31,242 nt of DNA, taken from positions 1 through 31,242 of IMG/VR virus record IMGVR_UViG_3300010149_000079. One strand, written 5' to 3'. This document shows, in pieces, positions 9,326-15,323 of the stretch. Position 1 is the first letter of the stretch, and each line of letters starts with the position of its first letter. The notes below the pieces were generated by a model that saw only the letters and a program-made list of their open reading frames with translations, did no database searches and was not told the origin of the DNA. Source of the DNA: a virus. Position numbers and translations under genes: made by a program.

Positions 9326-9624
9326 CCTAAATCCTCCAGTAACTCTTCTACGGACTCATAGGTGTCTTCAGGATCAACGGTTTTCTCCTTCAGCAGGTGA
9401 TCGTAAAGGTCCTGAACGGTCATACCTTTAGGTAATTCCTCATCACCATCCTCGGGTATGCCATAGGCTTCAGCTAGGACAAAGTACGTCATTGCAACGT
9501 CCAAGCTATCTAGGTTAAGCGTATCTTCATCTACTACATCGTTGAGTGCAGTTGCGGGTACATAATCGGAAGGTATGCTCTTCTGGGATAACGCAACAGC
9601 GTTAAAAAGCTTTAAAAAGTCCAA
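9322..9624 (-). CDS. Acyl carrier protein
   Basis: The 100-residue acidic product carries the 4'-phosphopantetheine attachment motif: Ser40 within LNLDSLDVAM, equivalent to the DSL motif of E. coli AcpP. Helix-II-like sequence follows, then AEAYGIPEDGDEELPKGMTV and QDLYDHLL, matching the typical ACP ending (TVxxxxxYI). An extra acidic tail of about 20 residues (DPEDTYESVEELLEDLG) makes it longer than housekeeping ACPs of about 78. The TTG start is supported by GAGGAG six bases upstream. It overlaps the ketosynthase by four bases, so the pair is translationally coupled. No phosphopantetheinyl transferase is encoded in the window, so the host enzyme would have to activate it. Confidence 0.9.
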   Translation of the reverse strand: MDFLKLFNAVALSQKSIPSDYVPATALNDVVDEDTLNLDSLDVAMTYFVLAEAYGIPEDGDEELPKGMTVQDLYDHLLKEKTVDPEDTYESVEELLEDLG

Positions 9625-9630
9625 CAGTCG

Positions 9631-9636
9631 CTCCTC
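9631..9636 (-). promoter_or_regulatory. Shine-Dalgarno GAGGAG deciding the TTG start of the ACP
   Basis: On the minus strand GAGGAG is followed by six bases (CGACTG) and TTG 9624. No ATG fits as well, so this site fixes the ACP start. The 63-base gap before the gene (9625-9687) is one of the longer spacers in the window, but I see no convincing promoter or hairpin in it. Confidence 0.75.
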
Positions 9637-9687
9637 TAATAAGGGTGCGGTAAGTATAGAGGACTTGATACTAGGAGCAACTAGAGC

Positions 9688-10305
9688 TTATATATTACTA
9701 ATATACGACACCGCTACAGAGGCAGACGGTATACCGGAATGGGGGGATGAGGCGCTCTCCGTATGCAGATTAACGTCTGTGTCACTAGTAGCCCACTTGA
9801 CCTCTACATATTGGGTTGCTGTAAGAGATACATGGAACAGACAATGCAGGCTGGAATAATCCCCCGGACCTACAGTGTATTTCTGTGCTGTGTACGCTTT
9901 GTTTGATCCATTTAACGCAAGCCATACAAGGACGGTCTGTTCAGCAGCGTCGTTGTTCTCTACCTGCAGCATCACATCGAACCCGTACAGCCCATCGTTA
10001 TCGACGGTTATACGACTGCTACTAGCGACACTGACCGCATTGCTCGTGTCAGTGGTATTAAAAGTTACTGAGTATCCGGTATTAATGCCTGCAGCCGACT
10101 GATCGGCTGTGCTATAGAACATACCGTGGGGGGAATATAAGAATTTACCTCCCCCATCAGTCCGCAACAGGGTATCTAACGTACCAGTGAAGCGGGTAAA
10201 GAATAGCCGAAGCACTCCGTTAAGCTGGTCCATGTATGGGCGGTTATACATGTCCGTTGCTTGAGGTAAAGCAGGAGGGGCTCCTCTATATATCTCGTTC
10301 GCCAT
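9688..10305 (-). CDS. Virion structural protein, beta-rich C-terminus
   Basis: The product has 205 residues. Residues 1-60 include a helical region with RPYMDQLNGVLRLFF. The rest is Thr/Ser-rich and strand-like (SSRITVDNDGLYGFDVML, TQYVEVKWATSD), with alternating polarity that suggests a jelly-roll or beta-sandwich as in small tail, fibre or decoration proteins. It overlaps the stop of the nozzle protein by one base, so it probably belongs to tail assembly. I remember similar proteins from marine podoviruses without a defined role. The ATG at 10305 reads MANEIYRG. Confidence 0.82.
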   Translation of the reverse strand: MANEIYRGAPPALPQATDMYNRPYMDQLNGVLRLFFTRFTGTLDTLLRTDGGGKFLYSPHGMFYSTADQSAAGINTGYSVTFNTTDTSNAVSVASSSRITVDNDGLYGFDVMLQVENNDAAEQTVLVWLALNGSNKAYTAQKYTVGPGDYSSLHCLFHVSLTATQYVEVKWATSDTDVNLHTESASSPHSGIPSASVAVSYISNI

Positions 10306-12194
10306 TAACGTCGCCCATCGACCCGCATATCAAATCGTGGGGAACCTAACTGCCACCTGACCCCTTCTGCGGTAGATTCGACCTTGAGCGACATTTGCCG
10401 TCCTCGTACACGGGTGTGTATCTGCCCTGTGTACTGCTCTACAGGAGAGGTGGCCGTGCGAGTTACCGCCCCTGAACTGTTACCACTCTCAGACGTTGGA
10501 TCGTTATAACCGGACCCGGAGTTAGCCAAAGGCAACAGGGATATAGTTGCGGCTGGGGAAGTAGCTGTGGACCCTTCAAACACCATATCGGGCATAACAC
10601 GGCTGATTAAGGCAAACCGATGCCCGTCATCAATATCGAACTGCCCAGAGGTAATACTTGCTGTTATTGCGGTGGTAGTCCCAGTTTCTTTATCGTCCGC
10701 ACCGACTTCGTGGTCTACGAGGTTGTAGGTATAAGTTGCGGCTAAAGGGCTATCCCGCAGGCCGGAATCCATCCACGCTGTGCGAGCCATCGTACCGTAG
10801 TACCAAGTCTTATCTAGGTAGTTATAGACGACATACCTATCAATAGTTGTACTGTCGTCAGAGCAATAAAACCACCACACTTCATGGAAAGCCTCATTCG
10901 TACCCGCGAATACTTGGTCGTACTGAAGCGTATTAAAGTCATCAAATACATACCGGCGAACCGTACATGGCAGGGGCTGGGTGCGCCCGTCATACATGTA
11001 GAACTTGTCTTTTCCCATCCAGAGGGACACTCCATTAGAGTGTGCGACCGCGTTTTGGGATGCAATAGAGACATTATCCCCGACTAGGTTAGCCCCCCAT
11101 ACAGCAGGAGGGCCTTGATATTGCAGAGAGTACAGAGAGGAATCAGTCCACACTAGTATCTCTTCTCTGGACTGTCGGGCACTGACTATCTCTGTACCCT
11201 TAGACAAGCGCAGATCTCCTGCTTGATTAGTAGCCGCAGGAGTCCAGTTCGTAACACTCTCTTGGTCAGACCAACGTATCAACATAGGGTCTGTTGTCGC
11301 GCTTCCCAACACGTTAGTCCCCATGCAAAACACAAACCTACTTACGTCAGATACAAATACCAGACGTTGTGTAGTAGGAACATCGGATGCACCAGATAAC
11401 GATGTAAGCGCAACCGCCCGAGTAGATAAGCCGTTCGTAGCATCCCAGTAGTACGCAGGGCCATCACGAGGACCAAATACAAGATCTTCCCCGAACTGCG
11501 CTTGGGACCAGAGACGTATATTCTCAGTAGACGATAACCCTGTACCCCACGTACCCCCACCCCAAGTACCTGCACCCCAGCCAACCGCAGGCACCTCGTA
11601 GGCTTGCCCCGTAGTTATCTGGTACTTGCCTACAATAGAGCCCCCACCATTTCCACTGTCGGAAGCATTTGCTGCGACCGCAACTCCAGTTGAAGGGTTC
11701 TTGGCTGTGATCTTGTAGCTATTAGCGTTTACAAGTTCAGCTACTTGGTACTCTTGGTTAAGGACTTCCGCAGTTATGGTCCCACCTAACGATGCGGCCC
11801 CTGTAAAGGCTACAAAATCGTTCTCAACGGCCCCATGAGAGGAATCTGTGACGGTTAGGGTACTGCTCCCGTTAGTGGCAGCAAAAGTAACATCCCCGGC
11901 GGAAGTAGTAGCACGTAAAGGAGTTATATCGTTATACGCTGCCCCTTCCTCAAGGTAGAACTTGAGATGAGTGCCCACCCCTATGTACTGGATGCTACCA
12001 AGCGTTACCCAACTTGATAGCGACCTGCATACCCCTAGGAAAGTAGAAGTAGATATTCGTTGCCAGCCCCCTATTTTTTCAGGGTACCCACCACGAAAGC
12101 GAACCTTGTCGCACTCATACCAACCGGGCTCACTGGTATACCGGCTTACTTCACGGTTAACCCCCGGCTTGAAGACCATCTTTTTAAGTGGCAT
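10305..12194 (-). CDS. P22 gp10-like tail nozzle / packaged-DNA stabilisation protein
   Basis: The product has 629 residues from ATG 12194 (MPLKKMVFKPGVNREVSRYT), with AGGTG just upstream; an in-frame start at 12218 is less likely. The N-terminal block SEPGWYECDKVRFRGGYPEK, followed by IGGW, is the signature of the P22 gp10 family, which closes the neck and forms the tail hub or nozzle after DNA packaging. Further family-like blocks are FGEDLVFGPRDGPAYYWD, RLVFVSDVSRFVFCMGT, and GVSLWMGKDKFYMYDG in a beta-propeller-like centre. Residues 60-180 carry an inserted Ala/Thr/Ser-rich beta domain. A WGxGTWGGGTWG run near residue 210 is low complexity. Together with the gp4-like adaptor it supports P22-style neck architecture. 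Confidence 0.88.
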   Translation of the reverse strand: MPLKKMVFKPGVNREVSRYTSEPGWYECDKVRFRGGYPEKIGGWQRISTSTFLGVCRSLSSWVTLGSIQYIGVGTHLKFYLEEGAAYNDITPLRATTSAGDVTFAATNGSSTLTVTDSSHGAVENDFVAFTGAASLGGTITAEVLNQEYQVAELVNANSYKITAKNPSTGVAVAANASDSGNGGGSIVGKYQITTGQAYEVPAVGWGAGTWGGGTWGTGLSSTENIRLWSQAQFGEDLVFGPRDGPAYYWDATNGLSTRAVALTSLSGASDVPTTQRLVFVSDVSRFVFCMGTNVLGSATTDPMLIRWSDQESVTNWTPAATNQAGDLRLSKGTEIVSARQSREEILVWTDSSLYSLQYQGPPAVWGANLVGDNVSIASQNAVAHSNGVSLWMGKDKFYMYDGRTQPLPCTVRRYVFDDFNTLQYDQVFAGTNEAFHEVWWFYCSDDSTTIDRYVVYNYLDKTWYYGTMARTAWMDSGLRDSPLAATYTYNLVDHEVGADDKETGTTTAITASITSGQFDIDDGHRFALISRVMPDMVFEGSTATSPAATISLLPLANSGSGYNDPTSESGNSSGAVTRTATSPVEQYTGQIHTRVRGRQMSLKVESTAEGVRWQLGSPRFDMRVDGRR

Positions 12195-12201
12195 GACACA
12201 C

Positions 12202-12411
12202 CTATAATGTTTGCCCAAAGATAGGGGGCAATGTAGTTACAGTAATAGACACACTCTGCTTTAGCTCTAAAGGTTCCCCACAATCCGAACACGTTGCCGC
12301 AGCTAGTTCCGCCTCATCTAGGTCAAATCCGCAGTACCCACAGACTACTTCGATAGTGTGCAGGGGCTCGACTGCATCCCCATTCGTGTGAGGAAACACA
12401 ACTTTACGCAT
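12202..12411 (-). CDS. Small zinc-ribbon protein
   Basis: The product has 69 residues from ATG 12411 (MRKVVFPHTNGD); a GTG two codons upstream (12417) is also possible. Four cysteines form a rubredoxin or zinc-ribbon knuckle pair: VVCGYCGF at about residues 24-27 and TCSDCG at 41-44 (CX2C-X13-CX2C). The rest has no recognisable domain. The start overlaps the lysozyme end by eight bases and the stop is seven bases before the nozzle gene. Function is unknown; it may be a small regulatory or structural metal-binding protein. Confidence 0.78.
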   Translation of the reverse strand: MRKVVFPHTNGDAVEPLHTIEVVCGYCGFDLDEAELAAATCSDCGEPLELKQSVSITVTTLPPIFGQTL

Positions 12412-12823
12412 ATTCACCCGTGCGTATCATCTTGCAAATTTCTCTGGCCCTGTTCCCTACCTGTGTAGCCCACCTACTGTCGTAGAACTCTTCAGAGGCT
12501 CGATCAAAATCCTCCTCTGCCATCGCAGCTAAAGCTTTTACAAACCCCCGCAAGCGGGTCTGCCCGATGTTGAAGGACAGGTCAATCATAGCGTGCTGTC
12601 GAGCCTCGTTAAGCGCCGGAAACCAGAAATACTCCTCAGTCAACTCCGTCCGGACCCGTTCTATATCGTTAGTAAGCAGGTAGTCGATTTCGTCATCGGA
12701 TAACCCAAGACCGGACTTAGACACGTTACGGCCTACACCAATTGTTTCATGCCCCTCACTACATAAATAAATATGGGCTTCTACGCCCTCATGGCGACGT
12801 AGCATTTCAATCAATTTGTCCAT
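12404..12823 (-). CDS. T4-type lysozyme (GH24 endolysin) with Cys at the Asp20 position
   Basis: The product has 139 residues and aligns by eye with T4 lysozyme: MLRRHEG gives Glu12 (T4 Glu11), and IYLCSEGHETIGVGRN gives Cys21 in place of T4 Asp20 and Thr27 for T4 Thr26. LGLSDDEIDYLLTNDIE and ALNEARQHAMIDLSFNIG match the middle of the family, and WATQVGNRAREICKMI the conserved VPNRAxR end. It would cleave the MurNAc-GlcNAc bond in peptidoglycan. There is no signal peptide or N-terminal anchor, so it needs a holin to reach the periplasm. Its ATG overlaps the o-spanin stop (TAATG), which completes a compact lysis cassette. The Asp-to-Cys change is compatible with activity, as reported for the T4 D20C mutant. 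Confidence 0.92.
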   Translation of the reverse strand: MDKLIEMLRRHEGVEAHIYLCSEGHETIGVGRNVSKSGLGLSDDEIDYLLTNDIERVRTELTEEYFWFPALNEARQHAMIDLSFNIGQTRLRGFVKALAAMAEEDFDRASEEFYDSRWATQVGNRAREICKMIRTGEYA

Positions 12824-13224
12824 TAGTCCACCAACTCTTCCTCAGGCACTTCTTCAGTCCGATTCAAGTCCTGATAATAATCTACTATGTTCAGGATCTG
12901 ACGTAGGTACCGTTTTATATCTGCCATATTGGCAGACAGGTTTTCATACCCTTTGGTTGTAAGGCCGTACCATACATTTACGGGGGCCTCCCCGGCCTTC
13001 AGATCCGTAATGTACTGCTCCATCTCACTGGGAGTAAGAATCTTCCATTCTACGGGTAGGAACACAATCTGTTCTGGTAGCACCGGATGGAACACAGGCG
13101 CAGGCTTCTCTATCGTAACTATCTCAACAGGTCTAACTTGCGGGACAGGTTCGGGCCTATCTAAAAGCGCACAAGAAGGCAGAAGCAGACTAGCGAGCAG
13201 GATCAGTGATCTGGGCAAGTTCAT
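12823..13224 (-). CDS. Rz1-like outer-membrane spanin lipoprotein
   Basis: I chose ATG 13224 because it begins a clear lipoprotein signal peptide, MNLPRSLILLASLLLPSC, with the lipobox Cys at residue 18, and has GGGG six bases upstream. The mature part is Pro-rich (RPEPVPQVRP, PAPVFHPVLPEQ), as usual in o-spanins. A longer C-terminal region of mixed helix follows (about residues 60-133, containing LTTKGYENLSANMADIKRYL), making it larger than typical Rz1. The start lies 35 bases inside the end of the i-spanin gene in another frame, the partial overlap typical of Rz/Rz1 pairs. It would join the i-spanin across the periplasm to fuse the two membranes. Confidence 0.85.
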   Translation of the reverse strand: MNLPRSLILLASLLLPSCALLDRPEPVPQVRPVEIVTIEKPAPVFHPVLPEQIVFLPVEWKILTPSEMEQYITDLKAGEAPVNVWYGLTTKGYENLSANMADIKRYLRQILNIVDYYQDLNRTEEVPEEELVD

Positions 13225-13588
13225 CGCCAACCCCTTTCGTAGCTTTATTGACAATTTTCTCAATTAGACCGGGTTTCCGTATAGAAAGGTTGTTGAGGTC
13301 GTGCCGAGCGAACTTCTGGCGCAAGGTGGACACTTCTGTCGCAGCCTCCCGATTTTTCTGCTCCAGCCCTTGAATCTGCTCCTGCTGCTGTTTTTGCGCC
13401 TCTATAGCACGAACGATACGGTCATTTTGGGCTTTAATCGTACCTTCCAACACTTGTTGATTATCTACTGCGGCTTGCAGTTCAACACGTAACGCGACTT
13501 TTTCGGCCTCAGTGCGGTCGTAATAAACCTTAAAAGACACCACGCACAGAACCAGTGCGGCCCCTAAGACCCCCGAAATCTGCCACAT
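13190..13588 (-). CDS. Rz-like inner-membrane spanin
   Basis: The 132-residue product has one N-terminal transmembrane helix (about residues 3-21, ISGVLGAALVLCVVSF). A long periplasmic coiled coil (about residues 28-95) follows, rich in Gln, Glu, Ala and Leu (VELQAAVDNQQVLEGTIKAQ, EQIQGLEQKN). This is the i-spanin layout. The C-terminus (KIVNKATKGVGDELAQI) is coded in the DNA that also holds the o-spanin start. The ATG overlaps the stop of the EF-hand protein (TAATG). Confidence 0.85.
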   Translation of the reverse strand: MWQISGVLGAALVLCVVSFKVYYDRTEAEKVALRVELQAAVDNQQVLEGTIKAQNDRIVRAIEAQKQQQEQIQGLEQKNREAATEVSTLRQKFARHDLNNLSIRKPGLIEKIVNKATKGVGDELAQITDPAR

Positions 13589-13905
13589 TACTTACGCGCC
13601 ATGTAAGCCGTAGCCCCGAAGTACAAGCCCACCACAGACGCTTGAGAAAGAAATAACATATCACTCAGGCTTGCGAGCGTAGCTAACCGTGCTTCAGGGA
13701 CAAAAGGCATCAAGGGCAGGATTGCAAAACCGCACATGGAGCACATGGCTACCCACGCCATACGACGCTGGGTATCAGCCTTTTCCTCCCGCATCTCCAG
13801 TTCAAGCATATCCTGAGAGCGACGGATCTCGTCATCTGTAACCGTGCCATCGCCATCTAAGTCAAACTCAGCGTATTGAGATTTGGGTTCTAATTTCTTA
13901 GGCAT
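13588..13905 (-). CDS. EF-hand membrane protein, holin candidate
   Basis: The product has 105 residues. Residues 15-26 (DLDGDGTVTDDE) form a complete canonical EF-hand loop with Asp15, Asp17, Asp19, Thr21, Thr23 and Glu26 at the calcium-ligand positions. A charged helix follows, then two hydrophobic segments at about residues 49-69 (WVAMCSMCGFAILPLMPFV) and 75-102 (TLASLSDMLFLSQASVVGLY). Small size, two membrane helices and a place directly before the spanins and lysozyme fit a holin. I recall similar EF-hand plus membrane proteins in marine phages. Calcium control of pore formation is only a hypothesis. The ATG directly follows the TAG of the gene before. Confidence 0.82.
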   Translation of the reverse strand: MPKKLEPKSQYAEFDLDGDGTVTDDEIRRSQDMLELEMREEKADTQRRMAWVAMCSMCGFAILPLMPFVPEARLATLASLSDMLFLSQASVVGLYFGATAYMARK

Positions 13906-14379
13906 CTATTCAGCCCCGTAAAAGAAAGTAAAAAATAACCAAAGCGCAACCATTGCCATTAAAAATATACCCAGCATGATCGAAAATATTTGCCCAATCT
14001 CTCTCCAAAATTTAATCCGTCGTTTTCGCTGGGCTTTTATTCGCGCAACTTCTTTTGCCGCATTTTCTTCGGCCTCAGCCATTCTCTTTTTGATCGACTT
14101 GTATAAGTCTCCTTGGCCCTGCAGCAAGCACACGTCATGCAGCATTCTGTCGTAATTGGCTACTTGACGGGTAACACTCTCAAGTCGCAGAGCTTCTTGA
14201 TAAGACATCTTCCCAGCGGCCTGAACCTTCTCGCACTCTTTAGCTGCCATTGCAGCTTCGGACCAACTGCCCAAGATGCTGCCAAGATCACGACCGTGCC
14301 CGTGAGCATCACGAAGACTTTGAATGCCTTCGTTGACTGCTTTTAATGCAGCAAACGCTGCTGAGAGTTCAGCGATCAT
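13906..14379 (-). CDS. Membrane-anchored coiled-coil protein, lysis cassette
   Basis: The product has 157 residues. The N-terminal 90 residues are helical and amphipathic (LSAAFAALKAVNEGIQSLRD). A basic coiled coil with AEENAAKEVARIKAQRKRR is followed by a single strong C-terminal transmembrane helix (IFSIMLGIFLMAMVALWLFF) ending FYGAE. I do not recognise the family. The topology, a soluble helical domain on a C-tail anchor, and the position among lysis genes suggest an antiholin, a lysis regulator or another membrane protein. It overlaps the preceding gene by four bases (ATGA). Confidence 0.78.
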   Translation of the reverse strand: MIAELSAAFAALKAVNEGIQSLRDAHGHGRDLGSILGSWSEAAMAAKECEKVQAAGKMSYQEALRLESVTRQVANYDRMLHDVCLLQGQGDLYKSIKKRMAEAEENAAKEVARIKAQRKRRIKFWREIGQIFSIMLGIFLMAMVALWLFFTFFYGAE

Positions 14380-14597
14380 ACTTTTATGTCTATCGTAGAC
14401 ATCGACCGGCTGATGTCGGTAACTGACACTCTGTTCCCGCGTAGCTGATAAAGCTGAGTCTCGGAAACTTCGGTTACCTTCTTAACAGGAGCGCCATCAG
14501 ACGCCATGACCAACTCTTGCATCTGACGATTAGCCACCCGCCTCCAAGCAATCACTGGAGGGTTCCCGGTTGTCTGGTCGATGCTGTTAATAGCCAT
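14376..14597 (-). CDS. Hypothetical 73-residue protein
   Basis: I do not recognise this gene. It starts MAINSIDQTTGNPPVIAWRR and has VSETQLYQLRGNRVSVTDIS near the end. It is soluble, of mixed charge, and has no cysteine, transmembrane segment or metal motif. It sits between two membrane protein genes of the lysis region, one base after one and overlapping the next by four bases, so it is expressed with them. A regulatory or chaperone role in lysis is possible but unsupported. Confidence 0.72.
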   Translation of the reverse strand: MAINSIDQTTGNPPVIAWRRVANRQMQELVMASDGAPVKKVTEVSETQLYQLRGNRVSVTDISRSMSTIDIKV

Positions 14598-14598
14598 G

Positions 14599-14802
14599 TT
14601 AAGTCACAAGTTTTAAGACCTGTGGGAAAATAACTACCGCGATAAGGGCTGCGTAAATTCCCCAGATCATGTTATCGAGCTTGTCAAAACGCTTTTCCCC
14701 GCGTTTAAGGCTCGCTTCAATCGCTTCGTATCTCAGCCGACACTCTCGTTCGTGGGCCTCGATTTCAGCAAGAGCTTTATTTGCAGGGTCTAGCTCGCTC
14801 AT
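14599..14802 (-). CDS. Small C-tail-anchored protein, XhlA/holin-like candidate
   Basis: The product has 67 residues. A charged helical or coiled-coil region (about residues 5-45, ANKALAEIEAHERECRLRYE) is followed by one hydrophobic segment (MIWGIYAALIAVVIFPQVL) and a short basic end. The topology resembles haemolysin XhlA-type proteins found beside phage lysis genes, and also pinholin-like proteins. It overlaps the gene before by four bases (ATGA). It is one of three holin candidates in this region, the others being at 13588-13905 and 13906-14379. Confidence 0.75.
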   Translation of the reverse strand: MSELDPANKALAEIEAHERECRLRYEAIEASLKRGEKRFDKLDNMIWGIYAALIAVVIFPQVLKLVT

Positions 14803-15062
14803 TGGACAGATACAGCCTCATCCGGTTCCGCTACAACACTGATGGAATCCCGTAAGGCACTCTCTCTATACCCAAGAGCTACCTGCAGATTAATTAACGC
14901 CTGCTGGTTAGCGAGTACCGCTCGCTTGTGCTCATCTATCTGTCTCTTAATGAGTATGACCTGTTCCAAATGGATCTTAGCGTCAGTGCTCAGATCCTCT
15001 ATGTTGTGGTCAGTTCCATCAATTTGAACAACTGCAGGAGTTTGCTGTGCTTCTTCGCTCAT
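14799..15062 (-). CDS. DUF6447-like small helical protein
   Basis: The 87-residue product starts MSEEAQQTPAVVQIDGTDHN. A short beta element and the block IEDLSTDAKIHLEQVILIKR are followed by a second helix ANQQALINLQVALGYRE, so it looks like a helical hairpin. I recall the pattern 'IDGxxYxxEDLSxxAK' with two helices from a small phage family annotated DUF6447; this is from memory. No enzyme motif is visible. It overlaps its neighbours by four bases on both sides, directly after the fibre and its 86-residue follower, so it may be an accessory or assembly factor. Confidence 0.75.
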   Translation of the reverse strand: MSEEAQQTPAVVQIDGTDHNIEDLSTDAKIHLEQVILIKRQIDEHKRAVLANQQALINLQVALGYRESALRDSISVVAEPDEAVSVQ

Positions 15063-15319
15063 GATGCTATATACGCCTTTCCGTTAATGATCGCTGCCTT
15101 TGAAGCCGTCATGTCTTCAGACCCCCAATCCTCACGGGAGACCATGTTCTCAAGATGACCTACGTGCCTCGTAACGATGTCCTTGAGTTCTTCATCCGTC
15201 CTGTCTTTTTTGTATCCGGGGTCAGAGTCAGCCCTGATTTTGTCAATTAGCTCAACTGAGTGACCCATTGCCATGTAATCTTGCGCTTTCCGCTCAGTGG
15301 TGCGTGATTCTGCTGCCAT
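15059..15319 (-). CDS. Hypothetical small charged protein after the fibre gene
   Basis: The product has 86 residues. I chose ATG 15319 (MAAESRTTERKAQDYMAMGH) over an earlier in-frame start at 15343, because it has GGAGAG about eight bases upstream and avoids running into the fibre coding end. The body is helical with EELKDIVTRHVGHLENMVSR and a last segment GKAYIAS. The N-terminal TTERKAQDYMAMGHSVELI is not a motif I can name. As it follows a large fibre gene it could be a fibre assembly chaperone, but no feature proves this. Confidence 0.75.
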   Translation of the reverse strand: MAAESRTTERKAQDYMAMGHSVELIDKIRADSDPGYKKDRTDEELKDIVTRHVGHLENMVSREDWGSEDMTASKAAIINGKAYIAS

Positions 15320-15323
15320 GTGA

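Noticed and set aside
9625-9687. Possible promoter before the ACP gene.
   Set aside because: The gap is long for this genome, but I see no clear -35 and -10 pair or phage-type promoter. Only the Shine-Dalgarno is supported.
12202-12417. Start at GTG 12417 for the zinc-ribbon gene.
   Set aside because: It adds only two residues and lies deeper inside the lysozyme gene; ATG 12411 is simpler, but the choice is not certain.
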